Positions 1-12,812 of a DNA stretch of 64,000 nucleotides are shown here, one piece after another. Origin of the DNA: Chloranthus sessilifolius (Eukaryota; Streptophyta; Magnoliopsida; Chloranthales; Chloranthaceae); contig CM037588.1 in the NCBI GenBank assembly GCA_021018995.1, forward strand, positions 89,564,765 to 89,628,764, given 5' to 3'. Below the pieces are notes generated by a model, which made no database searches, was not told the origin of the DNA, and saw nothing but the letters and a program-made list of their open reading frames with translations. Positions within the stretch are counted from its first letter, which is position 1. Each line of letters opens with the position of its first letter. Both the position numbers and the translations under genes were made by a program.

Positions 1-1827
1 CTTGTCGAGAGGATAAATAAACTTGTCAAGAGGTTAAATGAACCTGTCGAGCTGTTTAATGAACCTGTCGAGCTATTTAAAATGCTGCTGAAGAACCTAT
101 CGAGAGGTTGCTGGAACCTGTCGAGTTCTTGTAGCACAGAACCTGAAGCCATCAACCTGTCAAGATGATGCCTGAACTTGTTGAACAGATGCCTGAACCT
201 GTCGAGATTGAAGTTCTGATGCTCCAATTACACGAGGCACGGGTTTCAGCCATCTATTTCACACTTTAGGGATATTTTGGGGATTCTATTGCTTCTAGGG
301 CACACATCCCAATGTCCCACACATCTCAGGGCATCCAAGGGCTGAAAATAGGCCACAAAGCTAGCTCTAAATGCCTCAGTTCTGATTGGCTATTGAAAAC
401 AACTGATTTATGGATTGTATAAATAGGATTTCTGCTATCTTGTAAAATTATCCAAGATTAGCCTGAGATCCCCTTTTGGGTTTTAACCTTTTAGAATTTA
501 GTTTCCTTTTTTATTTTCCCATTCTTCGTCCTTAGCTCAGCAGCAATGATGAGTTAAATTCTATGTAGCAGCTAGGTATGATATAGATCTATAATTTAGT
601 TTTGGAAGAGCATTGTGAGCAGAGTTTGGGATTTCTTGTAAAGACTGTTGCCTCGAGGGCAGATCATTGTAAGTCCTCTTTGTTCAATGAAATGCTATGT
701 TTAAAGCTTCATTAAATATGTATTTTCCTTCTATTTATCAGTAGATCTGTATAGATTTAATTCTCCCATGGGTGTATGTGCTTGTAGCCATACACACATG
801 GTGGCAGCAGTGGTTTTATTGTTCCGGTTTTGATCCTGTGGATGGATCACATCTCTGGAATAATCTATGACCATTGAAGTGGATAGATCATAGCCTTAGG
901 ATAAGTCCAGATCATAGGGCAAAGGTTGGATTCTTTTTCCTTGCTTTTGTGCTTGTAGCCAAAGGAGGGACTGCTACAAATCCATCTCCTCCTCTGTTTT
1001 GCAAAGCTATTTTCAGTGAATAGACTTGAGATCTTGTAGAGATTGTAGACTTGAGAGCTTGGTCATTGCAGGACTTTTTGTAGCAGTGACCAGCTAAATC
1101 TAAAGCCCCAAACAATCTTTAATTTTTAGTGGTTTCCACTAGATCTTCATAGATTGTTTGATCCTATGATTGCATGTGCCTGAAGCCTTTCAAGTATAGT
1201 GTCTGCAATAGTTTTTATGTTCTAACTCTAGCATCTGTGATTGGATCACCTCCCTAGGATATTGTGTGACAATTTAAGTGGATATATTATATCCTTAAGA
1301 GCTGTCTAAATTACAGGGGTTGAGTTATATTCTTCTACCTTGCACTTGTGCATGTAGCCAAGTGAAGGAATGCTGCAGATCTAGTTCTTGATCTGAGTTG
1401 CAGTGAAGGTTATCCCACAGTTGTCTACTTCTCCATCTTTTCACTTTATTTTACCACACACATCATCATCCTTCTTTATCCCCTTTCTTTAGATTTAGTT
1501 TTATTTGTTTTTAGTTTTAGTTTTATTTTTTGACACCTAAACACCCTCTCTTTACCTTGATTTCTAGTGTAGGTTTAGAGTTGCTTGATCTATAGCCAAA
1601 TATGGAGTTTACTATACGCCTTTAGGTACTTAGATCATCACTTTCCATGGGACAAACTCTTACTTATCAAAATTTGCTACAACAGACCCTGAATTCTTGC
1701 AGGACTGTGTTTGGTTTTGTGCTATGTTCAATCCATTTTATTTTATTTTGTTTTCACTTTTCTTTATTTTCCCCATATTATTTCCCTCATATTTTTATAA
1801 TAAAAGCACAGTAAAAACCTTTCAACA
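1..1827 (+). repeat. 5' LTR of element D, partial
   Basis: This is the right two thirds of an LTR whose left third lies beyond the window. It matches about 5745-7652 throughout and ends in ...TTCAACA, like the 3' copy (...TTCAACA at 7652). It contains the CTGTCGAG motif repeats (1-200), a TATA box (418-426) and the R-U5 block ending in TTGCAGG near 1705. Confidence 0.88.
418..426 (+). promoter_or_regulatory. TATA box of element D 5' LTR
   Basis: TATAAATAG lies about 220 bp downstream of the last CTGTCGAG repeat. The equivalent place in the 3' LTR (6241-6249) reads TGTAAATAG. Position and sequence fit a U3/R core promoter; the transcription start is inferred to lie about 30 bp downstream. Confidence 0.6.
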
Positions 1828-1832
1828 AGTTT

Positions 1833-1850
1833 TTTGCATTGCTGTCGGGG
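1833..1850 (+). other. Primer binding site of element D (degenerate)
   Basis: Six bases after the LTR end comes a decayed form of the TTGGCACCGTTGCCGGGG primer site that is well preserved in element A (55045-55062, - strand). The identical spacing and context support the LTR boundary. Confidence 0.6.
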
Positions 1851-1885
1851 AGTTTTGATCTAAGTATAGTAATCTGAGTTTAGTT

Positions 1886-1902
1886 TTTCTTCTTTATAAA
1901 AA

Positions 1903-1934
<32 letters not shown>

Positions 1935-1957
1935 CTAAAAAATAATAATAATAATTT
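1886..1957. repeat. poly-A / (AT)n / (TAA)n microsatellite
   Basis: A run of A is followed by about 13 AT units and then TAA units, within the leader of element D. It is simple sequence with no coding content. Confidence 0.9.
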
Positions 1958-2039
1958 AAATTTAGAATGATATGTCAGCAGATGAGGACCAGTAACCCCT
2001 CATCGGCCATTTCCTCGTGCTTTCAAGTACATTCTCCTT

Positions 2040-2480
2040 TTTCCAAGGGGAAGGTTAGATGGAGGAAATATTATCTGTTTGTCAGTTGCTGCCATTGAGG
2101 AGATGGTGGAAGACACCTCATCCTCACTGCTGGAATGGGCTGAGGTTTGTGCTACAATTATGAAGTATGGACTGAGGAGGCCCCCACTTATATGCTGAAA
2201 GGAAAATAAATTTTTTAATCATCCTGGGCTTCTCAGTAGGGCTAGTGCAACAGTCCCTTTGGACACCTGCCCTGCTGCCCCTCCCTCATACTTCTATTCT
2301 TTATCCACCTGAGGTGGAGCTGGAGTAGCTCCCTATATCTCTCAAGCAACTGTAATTTCTAGGCTGGAAAACTGAGGCTTAATGCCACTGCATATGCAAA
2401 GGTATGATTTTCTAACTTCTGAATTATAGTTCTTTCCAGCTAGGCTGAGGTCCAGATGGGTAACCACTATAAGGTCATTC
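2040..2480 (+). pseudogene. gag-pro and integrase scraps of element D
   Basis: Around 2090-2180 the + strand encodes a stretch of the type IEEMVED...LLEWAEV. It resembles the segment after the protease in element A (LEEIVEEELPTLLEWGNIV). Around 2403-2480 is a remnant resembling the end of the A integrase (FFPGKLKSRW). Everything between, including the RT, is missing. This is the only coding residue seen in D. Confidence 0.5.
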
Positions 2481-3093
2481 ATGAACCCCCATCTAGGACT
2501 ACTGTGATCATGAAACTAATTTTTTGAAAGAATCATAACAGTTACTGAGCAGAGGCTCATTTTCTGTTTTGAAAATTCTATGGAGCCTCTAACTTCATTC
2601 ACTTTTAGGACCTTCCATTGCTATTTGATCTCAGCTGTGTACCATATGTACTATAATTTTTCTTGCTTTTATATTGTGTAACTAGCATGCTTGTGGGATA
2701 TGATTTTTTTTTTTTGAATCTTGCTTTGCAATGTGTGCCATTCATGTTGATGCATAGTCAAATCATTGTAGGAAGTCTGTTTAGGGTTTTATTGTTTTAG
2801 GAATGTAGTTTAGTTACTATTTTTCATATGCCTACTGTTTTTAATCAATTTGCTGTTTGTTTTTGTGTTGTTTCTATTTTAGATAGCTGCTGTTTTAGGA
2901 AGTTGTATAGTTGTTCTATTTTCTTAGTTGTCATTGTGTAACATAATATCTTTTTCTCTGTTTTAGTCTACTTTTCTGCATTCTTTTAGTTTGTTTTCTC
3001 TTTCATTTTCTGCTGTCATTTCATTGTTTTTCTTTTACTAAACCTGCTGCCCCTATACATGCATTTTGAAATAGTTAGGACACTATTTATCTT
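2481..3093 (+). other. Non-coding internal region of element D
   Basis: T-rich sequence between the integrase scrap and the internal polypurine tract. I see no ORF, hairpin or repeat worth naming. Confidence 0.5.
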
Positions 3094-3106
3094 AGGTTTG
3101 GGGGTA
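3094..3106 (+). promoter_or_regulatory. Internal PPT-like tract of element D
   Basis: AGGTTTGGGGGTA is almost the same as the true PPT at 4733-4742 (TTTGGGGGTG), but lies 1.6 kb upstream of the 3' LTR. Equivalent second tracts occur in A (33802-33816) and B (38758-38770). It could prime a second plus strand, like a central PPT. Confidence 0.5.
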
Positions 3107-4732
3107 TGGCAGGTTAGTAAGCCAGTAGAATAGTTAATTTTAGTGCAGCAGTGTGAGGTAAATTGAGGTTAATAAAGTCAATTCTCACCTAATCATGTTA
3201 GAGAGAGAAAATAAAAAAAAATTTACAGACCATTTAAAATCGAAAATCTTTGAAAAATTAGCACTACCATGAAGCTAACAGCAAGATTTTTTTTATAATT
3301 AGTACTTGGTGAGCTAGAGAGGAGAGAAAAAGGTGAAAATACATCTCATGGGTTAATTTGAAGACCATATACAGTGAGATTTGGGCCTGTCAAATTTCTT
3401 TTGAAGAGTGTTTTAGGCAATGTTTTTGCTCTAAAAACTGACTGACTCAATACCTTTTCACTAAAAGTTAGGCAACCCAAGTTGAAACTGAATGACAGTA
3501 CTCATGACACTAAAGAAATTATATAAGGCCTTCATTTGGACTGTTTGAACCTGAAAATCCTACCTATTCAACTGCCCTTTGCATACACTCTTTGAGCATG
3601 TAAAATCTAATTTTTCTTCAACAAACACCAGGATACTTGCACCTAAACCTCTTGACCTGTTTCAACCTTACCCTCATTCTGAGAATTCAGAAGGTAAAGG
3701 AGAAGAAGTTGAAGATAGGTGGGCTGGGTTCAATATTTGGTGGAAGTAGAAAGAAAAAGAAAAAAATTGATAGAAGAGTAGTGTATTAGTTGTATGGCTG
3801 TGGTGATAACCATATATATAAAAAAAAAAAAAGTAAAATTCTGATATGAAAAAGAAAAGAGAAGTCAAGTGAAATATTTCATCTGAAAATTAAAAAGAAG
3901 AGAAGAAGTTGGCCACCTTGAATATGAAAAATATTAAAGAAGATGAAGCAATGCTGAAATGAAGAAGGTGAAGTCATGAATCACCTCCTTACCTTGCTGA
4001 TTTCTCAATTTTGAATCCATTCTACCCCTTTATTATTTTTAAAATCTCACCCATAAGCCAAACTACAATCCATTAAAAAGACCTTGTGGATCCAAAGTGA
4101 AATGAGTTGTCATGTGGAGATGAGGAGAGGTCTATTCTATGGTGAAAGTATTTGAGGATGTCAGGAATTAGATGCAATGCCTATGCTCATGCTTGCATGC
4201 CTATTTGAGTTCTGTGGCTGATCTTCAGCTAATGAGAATGTGAACACCCTTGAATTTTCATTGTGAGAGATAGCCCTGGTAAGGATTAGGTCTAAAATTT
4301 AATTTCATTGGGGTTGTATCTACACCTGATTTTTGAATTAATAGTGAACTTAGTGCTGATTTGTGCACATGGTATTCCTGATGTGAATTGATTGGTGGTG
4401 ATGCAAACACCTGCTGATTTTAGTTTTAAATGGTTTGCATTACTGCTGTAATCTCCTCTAATTTTTAAAGAATGGGTATGGAATGATGCTTTATTTATTG
4501 AAATCTGTTTTTTCATTAGCTGCACTTTACTTAACTATTTTAATGGTGAAGTTTGTGGGTATCTTCACTGAAAATCCTCAGGAGATTTCACTCCACCACT
4601 AGGGATCACCTAGGGGTTTAAAAGGCTTTATGCATATGCTAAATGCATCTGTGCTCCCTACGAAAGTGGCATTTTCGGTCTTGAATAATTGTTTTTAATT
4701 TTTCCTTTGCACGAGGACTAGCAAAGATTACG
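3107..4732 (+). other. 3' non-coding module of element D
   Basis: A 1.6-kb non-coding stretch shared, in diverged form, with A (32640-33801) and B (37168-38757). The shared blocks include the TTCTGAATTCTCAGA-type segment near 3680 (complement), the GCATGAGCATAGGC block near 4180 (complement), and the stretch before the PPT with CTAGGGATCACCTAGGGG. There is no credible ORF. It presumably holds 3' UTR or packaging signals; that function is inference. Confidence 0.55.
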
Positions 4733-4742
4733 TTTGGGGGTG
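4733..4742 (+). promoter_or_regulatory. Polypurine tract of element D
   Basis: TTTGGGGGTG directly abuts the 3' LTR start TGTTGAG, as a plus-strand primer should. The same sequence precedes the 3' LTR of element B. Confidence 0.8.
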
Positions 4743-7652
4743 TGTTGAGCACTGAAATATACAACTTTCTACCCCTTAACCTAACCTTTGATAGAACTTT
4801 GAGCTAATTAATAATGAAGTTTTAAGTGTGTTTTTACAACTAGCAATAAAGTATAGCCTAGTGCAGCAATCTCGCATTTTAGTGCCAAGAAGAAGGAATT
4901 TTATGTTTAACTGTGGAGCTTATGGATTTATTGAAAAGGCACCATGGTGGTAAACACCATTGGGGCTTTTTAGCATGCTTTGGGGGCCTTTGAAGTCCTG
5001 CTGAGATAGAGTGGTGAAGCCCAAAGGTCAATGAGGTGCTATACAATAATACAATATTTTGTGTTTGTAGCAAGGCAGCACCTTGAATGGAAGACAACAA
5101 CAAATCAGCACCTCAAGGCATTTTGTGTGAGCAGCTGCAAAGAAATTCAAGTGGCATATTATAGCTACAGCACTAAGCACATGTGTTTTACCTCAAATAC
5201 AGTTGCTACAATCATAGAGAGCAGCTGCTGCAAGAAATAGAGCATTTGCTTCATGGAGAAGCAAGCTATTACAACAACTCACACTCTAAATTAGCAACTT
5301 ATCGAGCACTCACCTGAAGCAGCCAGCCTTTCTAACTCGACATTTGCAGCTATAACATTAATGCAATCGAGTACTTTAATATGCTGAAGTTCATCCACTC
5401 GAGCTGATGATGGAAGCCCATTAGCAGCACAACTGCCAACTTGAAGAATTGGAGCAGTTTAGAGGGCTGGAGCAACCACTCGAGTGGTTTAAATGCATGA
5501 TTTAGTGAACCCCATGAGTGGTTCATGTTGAAAACCAACCCCTCGAGTGGTTTAAAATTATAAAATCCAACCTCTCGAGTGGTTGGTTGAACCTCACGAG
5601 TTGGTATGTGCTGAAATCAAGCTGCAGTGTTGAAAAATACTGTTAAGGCATTTTGTCGAGCAGCTGCAGTGCTAAAAAATGTTGCTGAATGAACTTGTCA
5701 AGAGGTTAAATGAACTTATCAAGAGGTTAAATGATCCCGTCGAGAACCTGTCGAGAGGATAAATGAACTTGTCAAGAGGTTAAAAGAACCTGTCGAGAGG
5801 TTAAATGAACCTGCCGAGAACCTGTCGAGAGGATAAATGAACCTGTCGAGAGGTTAAATGAACCTGTCGAGCTGTTTAATGAACCTGTCGAGCTGTTTAA
5901 AATGTTGTTGAAGAACCTACTGAGAAGTTGCTGGAACCTGTTGAGTTCCTGTAGCACAGAAGCACCTGAAGCCATCAACCTATTGAGATGATGCCTGAAC
6001 CTTTCGAACAGATGCCTGAACCTGTCGAGATTGATGTTCTGAAGTGCCAACTTCACAAGGCACGGGTTTCAACCATCTATTTCACACTTCAAGGATATTT
6101 TGGGGATTCTACTGCTTCTAGGGCACACATCCCAATGTCCCACACATCTCAGGGCATCCAAGGGATGAAAATAGGCCACGAAGCCAGCTCCAAATGCCTC
6201 AGTTCTAATTGGCTATTGAACACAACTAATTTATGGATTGTGTAAATAGCACTTTTGCTGTCTTGTAAAATTATCTAAGATTAGCCTGAGATCCCCTTTT
6301 GGGTTTTAGCCTTTTAGGATTTAGTTTCCCTTTTTATTTTCCCTTTCTTCTTCCTTAGATCAGCAGTAATGCTGAGTTAAACTCTATGTAGCAGTTAGGC
6401 ATGATGTAGATCTATAATTTAGTTTTGTAAGAGCATTGTGAGCAGAGTTTTGGAATTTCTTGCATAGATTGTTGCCTTGAGGACAGATCATTGTAAGTCC
6501 TCTTTGTTCAATGAAATTTCATGTTTAATGGTTCATTAAATTTGTATTTTCCTTCTGTTTATCATTAGATCTGTACAGATTTAATACTCCCATGGGTGTA
6601 CGTGCTTGTAGCCATACACACATGGTGGAAGCAGTGGTTTTATTATTCTATTTTGATCCCGTGGATGGATTACATATATGGGATAATCTGTGACCATTGA
6701 AGTGGATAGATCATAGCGTTAGGATGAGTCTAGATCATAGGGCTAAGGCTAGATTCTTTTTCCTTGCCTTTGTGCTTGTAGCCAAAGGAGGGATTGCTGC
6801 AAATCCATCTCCTCCTCTGTTTTGTAAAGCTATTTTCAGTGAAAAGACCTGAGATCTTGTAGAGATTGTAAACTTGAGAGCTTGGTCATTGCAGGCCTTT
6901 TTATAGCAATGACCAGTTGAATCTAAAGCCCAAAACAATCTATAATTTCTAGTAGTTTCCACTAGATCTTCACTGATTGTTTGATCCTATGGTTGCATGT
7001 ACTTGTAGCCTTGCAAATATAGTGTATGGAATAATTTTTATGTTCTAACTCTAGCATTTGTGATTGGATCACGTCCCTAGGATAGTCTGTGACCATTTAA
7101 GTTGACAGATTATAGCCTTAAGAGCAGTCTAAATTATAGGGGTTGAGTCAGATTCTTCTACCTTGTACTTGTGCTTATAGCAAAGTGAAGGAATGCTGCA
7201 GATCTAGTTCTTGATCTGAGTTGCAGTAAAGGTTATTCCACAGTTTTCTACTTCTCCAACTTTTTACTTCATTTTACCACAAAGATCATCATCCTTCTTT
7301 ACCCCCTTTCTTTATATCTAGTTTAATTTATGTTTTTAATTTTAGTTTAGTCCTGTGACACCTAAACACCCTCTCTTTATCTTGCTTTCTAGTATAGGTT
7401 TAGAGTTGCCAGATTTGTAGCCAGATCTGGAGTTTACTATACGCCTTTAGGTTTTTAGATCATCACTCTCCGTGGGACAAACTCTTACTTATTGAAACTT
7501 GCTATAGCAGACTCTGAATTCTTACAGGACTGTGTTTGGTTTTGTGTTGCGTTCAATCCATTTTATTTTGTTTTGTTTTTACTTTTGTTTATTTTTCCCA
7601 TATTATTTCCCTCATATTTTTATAATAAAAGCACAGTAAAAACCATTCAACA
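4743..7652 (+). repeat. 3' LTR of element D (2.9 kb)
   Basis: It starts TGTTGAGCACTG and ends CATTCAACA. It contains CTCGAG-type motifs (5290-5600), 21-bp tandem repeats (about 5690-5905), a weak TATA (6241-6249) and an R-U5 block. Its end is joined directly to the 14-bp minisatellite, so D appears to have landed in that array. Confidence 0.85.
5295..6030 (+). promoter_or_regulatory. CTCGAG / CTGTCGAG motif cluster in element D LTR
   Basis: About 20 copies of (C/G)TCGAG lie here, the palindromic CTCGAG form on the left and CTGTCGAG on the right. From about 5690 to 5905 they fall in a 21-bp tandem unit of the type GAACCTGTCGAG + AGGTTAAAT. The cluster ends about 210 bp upstream of the TATA position. 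The partial 5' LTR carries the same block at 1-200. Confidence 0.7.
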
Positions 7653-10600
7653 GGAATGCTTGAACCTAAATATTTAACGGGAATGCTTGAATATGAATGC
7701 TTCAACGTGAATGCTTGATAGATAGTGACACACTTAAACGTGAATGCTTGATAGATATTTACATGCTTGAACGTGAATGATTTAGCATGAATGCTTGAAT
7801 GGGAATTCTTGAACGTGAATGCTTGAACGTGAATGCTTGAAAATGAATGGTTGAACATGAATGATAGACTGATAGTGACACGCTTAACGGGCATGCTTGA
7901 ACTTGAATGCTGGAACATGAATGCTTGAATGTGAATGCCTGAACATGAATGCTTGAACCTAAATGGTTGAACGTGATTGCTTAAACATGAATGCTTGAAC
8001 ATGAATGTTTGAACATGAAGGCTTGATCGAGAATGATCGAGCGTGAATGCTAGAACATGAATGCTTGAAAATGAATGCTTGATAGATAGTGACATGAGCA
8101 TGAATGCTCAAGCGTGAATCCTAGAAGATGAATGCTGGAACATGAATGCTTGAACCTGAATGCCTGAACATGAATGCTTGATAGATAGTGACATGCTTGG
8201 ATGTGAATGCTTGATATTGAATGCTTATACCTGAATGTTTGAACATGATTGCTTGAACATGAATGCCTGAATGTGAATACTTGAACGTGAATGCATGAAC
8301 ATGAAAACTTGAACATGGATGCTTGAGTATGAATTCTTGATAGATAGTGACACGCTTAAACATGAATGCTTAAACATGATTGCTTGCATGTGAATGCTTG
8401 AACGTGAATTCTTGCATGTGAATTCTTGAACATGAATGCTTGATAGATAGTCAAACTCTTAAACGTGATTGCTTGCACGTGAATGCTTGAACGTGAATGC
8501 TTGGACGTGAATGCTTGGACGTGATCGCTTGAACGTGAATGCTTAAATGTGAATGTTGGAGCATGAATACTTGAACATGAATGCTTGAACATGAATGTTC
8601 GACTGATTGTGACACGCTTTAACATGAATGCTTGAACGTGAGTGCTCGACAAATAGTGACACACTTGAACATCAATGCTTGAACGTGAATGCTCGAACGG
8701 GATTGCTTGAACGGGAATGCTCGAACAAGAATGCTTGAACCTGAATGCTTGAATGTTAATGCTTGAACATGAATTCTTACAAATGAATGCTTGAGAGATA
8801 GAAAAATGCTTGAAATTGAATGCTTGAACATGAATGCTGGAACGTGAAGTCTTGAACCTGAATTCTTGAACGTGATGGCTAGAACGTGAAGGCTTAAACA
8901 TGAATGCTTGAACGTGAATGATCGAACATGAATGCTTGAACATGAATGCTTGTACGTGAATGCCTGAACGTGAATGCTTAAACCTGAATGTTTGAAAATG
9001 AATGCTTGACAGATAGTGACATGCTTGAACGTGAATGCTTGTACCTGAATGCATGAACGTGATTGCTCGAACGTGAATACTTGAATGTGAATGCTTGATG
9101 GCGAATGCTTGAACATGAATGCTTGAACGTGAATACTTGAACATGGATGCCTAAGCGTGAATGCTTGATAGATAGTGACACAATTAAACGTGAATACATG
9201 AACATTAATGCTTGCACATGAATGCTTGAACGAGAATGCTTGTACCTGAATACTTAAACGGGTTTGTTTGATCGAGAATGCTTGAACGTGAATGCTTGAA
9301 CGTGAATACTTGAACGTGAATGCTTGAACGTGAATTCTTGAACATGAATGCTTGAATGTGAACGCCTAAACATGAATGTTTAAAAGTGAATGCTTGATAG
9401 ATAGTCACATGCCTGAACGTGAATGCTTGATAGATATTTACACTCTTGAACGTGAATTCTAGAATGTGAATGCTTGAACATGATTGCTTGAACGTTATTA
9501 CTTGAATATGAATACTGGAATGTGAAAGTGAATGCTTGAACGTGTGAATTCTTGAATATGAATTCTTGAACGGGAATGGTTGAACCATGAATGCTTGAAC
9601 ATGAATGCTTGAACCTGAATGCTTGATAGATAGTGACAGGCTTGAACGTGAATGTTTGAAAATGAGTGCTTGAATGTGATGGCTTGAATGTGATTGCTTG
9701 AACGTGATTGCTTGAACGTTATTACTTGAACATGAATACTGGAATTTGAATGGTTGAACATGAATGCTCAAACTTCAATGCTTAAACTAGAATGCTTGAA
9801 CGTGAATTCTTGAACGTGAAAGCATGAACCTAAATATTCGAACGTGAATGATTGAACATGAATGCTGGTATGTGAATGCTTGAACGTGAATGCTTGTACC
9901 TGAATGCTTGAATGTGAATGCTTAAACATGAATGCATGAACATGAATGCTTGAACGTGAAGGCTTGATAGATTGTGAAACGCTTGAACGTGAGTGCTTGA
10001 ATGTGAATGCTTGATAGATTGTGACATGCTTGAACGTGAATGCTTTAACATGAACGCATGAACGTTAATTCTTGAACATGAACGCTTGAACGTGAATGCT
10101 TGAAAATGAATGTTTGAACGTGAATGCTTGATTGATAGTGACACGCTTTAACGTGAATGGTTGAACATGAATGATTGATCGTGAATGATTGAATGTGAAT
10201 GCTTGAATGTAAATGCTTGAACGTTAATTCTTGATTGATAGTGACACGCTTTAACGTGAATACTTGAATAAGAATGCTTGATCGTGCATGATTGAATGTG
10301 AATGCTTAAACATGAATGCTTGAACATGAATGTTTGATAGAGAGAGACACACTGGAATGGGAATGCTTGAACGTTAACACTGGAACGTGAATGCTTGAAC
10401 GTGAGTGCTTGAACGGGAATTCTTGAACTTCAATGTCGGAACGTGAATACTTGAAGATGAATGCCTAAACGTCAATGCTTTATATTTAGTTACACTCTTG
10501 AATGCGAATGCTTGAACATGAATGGTAGAACGTGAATGTTGGACACATAGTGACACGCTTGAATGTGAATGCTTGAAAGTGAATATTTGAACATGAATGC

Positions 10601-12812
10601 TTGAATGTGATGGCTTGAAAGTGATTGCTTGAACATGAATGCTTGAACGCGATTCCCTGAACATGAATGCTTGACTGTGAATGGTTGAACGCGAATGCTT
10701 CAACGTGTCAATGCTTGAACGTGAATGCTTGAACCTAAATAATTGAACGTGAATTCTTGAACATGAATGCTACAATGTGAATGCTTGAACGTAAATGCTT
10801 AAATGTGAATGCTTGAACATGAATGCTTGAATGTGAATGCTATATAGATTGGGCCACGCATGAACGTGAATGCTTTAACATGAAAGCTTGAATGTGAATA
10901 AATGCTTGAACGAGAATGCTTGTACCAGAATGCTTGAATGTGAATGCTTAAACATGAATGCTTGAACAAGAACGCTTGATAGACAGTGGTACGCTTGAAC
11001 GTGAATGCTTTAACATGAATGCTTGAACGTGAATTCTTGAACGTGAATACTTCAACATGAATGCTTGAACGTGAAAGCTTGATTAATAGTGACATGCTTT
11101 AACATGAATGTTTGAACATGAATGCTCGAACGCGAATGATTGAATGTGAATGCTGCAACATGAATGCTTGATATATAGTTACACGCTTGAATGTGAATGC
11201 TAGCATGTTAATGCTTGAATGTTAATGCTCGAATGTGAATGCTTGAACAAGAATGCTACGTGAATCCTTGAACATGAATGCTTGTACGTGAGTGCCTGGA
11301 CATGAATGCCTGAAAGTGAATGCTTGAACGTGAGTGCCTGAAAGTGAATGCTTGAACCTAAATGATCAAGCATGAATGCTTGAACCTGAATGCTTGAACA
11401 TGAATGCTTGAACGTGATTGCTTGAACTTGAATGCTTGAACGTGATGGCTTGAACGTGAATGCTAGAACGTGAATGCATGAACGTGATTGATTGAACATG
11501 AATGCTTGAACTTGAATTCTTGCTATTAAATGCTTAAGAGTGTGAATTCTTGAACGGGAATGCCTAAACCTAAACATTTGAACATGACTGCTTGAACATG
11601 AATGCTTTAACGTAAATGCTTGAACATGAATGCTTGAACATGAATGCTTGAACGTGTGAATTCTTGATCGTGAATTCTTGATCGGGAATGCTTGAACCTG
11701 AATATTTGAATGTTAATGCTTGAATGTGAATGCATGAACATGAATGCTTGAAGGTGAATGTTTGAACTTGAATGCTTGAACATGTGAATTCTTGAACGGG
11801 AAAGCTTGAACCTGAATATTTGAACGTGAATGCTTGAACGTGAATGCTTGAACATGAATGCTACGTGAAAGCTCGAACATGAATGCTTGAATGTGAGTGC
11901 TCTAAAGTGAATGCATGAACCAAAATGCTGAAACGTGATTGCTTGAAAATAAATGGTTGAACCTGAATACTTGAATGGGATTGCTTGAACGTGAATGCTT
12001 TAACTTGAATGCTTGAACGTGATCGCTTGAATGGGAATGCTACAACGTGAATGCATGAGCATGATTGATTGAACGTGAATGCTTGAACATGAATACTTGA
12101 AGATGAATGCCTGAACGTGAATACTGGATATATAGTTACATGCTTGAACGTGAATGCTTGAACATGAATGGTTGAACATGAATGCTTGATAGATAGTGAC
12201 ACGCTTGAACGTGAATGCTTGAAAGTGAATGTATGAACATGAATGCTTGAATGTGATGGCTTGAAAGTGATCGCTTGAACGTGAATGCTTGAACGTTATG
12301 GCTTGAACGTGATTGCTTGAATATGAAAGTTTGAACATGAATGCTTGAATGTGAATGGTTGAACGTGAATGGATGAACATGAATGCTTGAGCGTATCAAT
12401 GCATGAACGTGAATTCTTGAACGTGAATGCTTGAACCTAAATATTTGAACGTGAATGCTTGAACATTAATGCTAGAATGTGAATACATGAACGTGAATGC
12501 TTGTACCTGAATGCTTGAATGTGAATGCTTAAACATGAATGCTTGAACATGAATGCATGAATGTGAATGCTTGATAGCCAATGACACACTTGAACGTGAA
12601 TGCTTTAACATGAATGCTTGAACGTAAATGCTTGAAAATGAATGCTTGAACGTGAATGCTTCATTGATAGTGAAACATTTTAACGTGAATGTTAAACCTA
12701 AATTCTTGAACGTGAATGATTGAATGTGAGTACTTGAATGTGAATGTTGCAACATGAATGCTTGATAGATAGTGACACGCTTGAATGTGAATGCTAGAAC
12801 ATTAATGCTTGA
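7653..12812. repeat. 14-bp minisatellite array, left part
   Basis: More than 5 kb of degenerate tandem copies of GAATGCTTGAACGT (or ...CAT). About every 100-250 bp a copy is joined to a TAGATAGTGACACG block (for example near 7718, 8170, 9008, 9625 and 12190), and a second recurrent phrase contains GTGAATTCTTGAACGGGAATG, so there is higher-order structure. On the - strand the unit has no stop in any frame, which produces many Ser/His/Phe-rich ORFs that are not genes. The array is cut at 12812 by element C and resumes at 62806. Confidence 0.95.

Larger units (their letters stand above)
1..7652 (+). mobile_element. Element D: reduced Athila-like LTR retrotransposon, 5' end outside window
   Basis: A direct repeat (1-1827 against about 5745-7652) and a TGTT...AACA terminus identify an LTR element on the + strand. 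The 3' LTR (4743-7652, 2.9 kb) is as long as the whole internal region (1828-4742, 2.9 kb), which keeps only small gag-pro and integrase scraps, so the copy looks non-autonomous, like a LARD. The LTR end, primer site, PPT and 3' untranslated module resemble those of elements A and B in this window, which places D near the Athila branch of Ty3/Gypsy. By eye the LTRs differ by about 8% over the last 180 bp, making D the oldest of the four elements. Confidence 0.85.

Noticed and set aside
3674-5538. Small ORFs in the 3' module and LTR of element D
   Set aside because: Short, not conserved in the homologous modules of A and B, and without a coding pattern.
7653-12812. Possible CRISPR-like repeat-spacer array
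   Set aside because: Units are contiguous and degenerate with no unique spacers, and the window is plant nuclear DNA.
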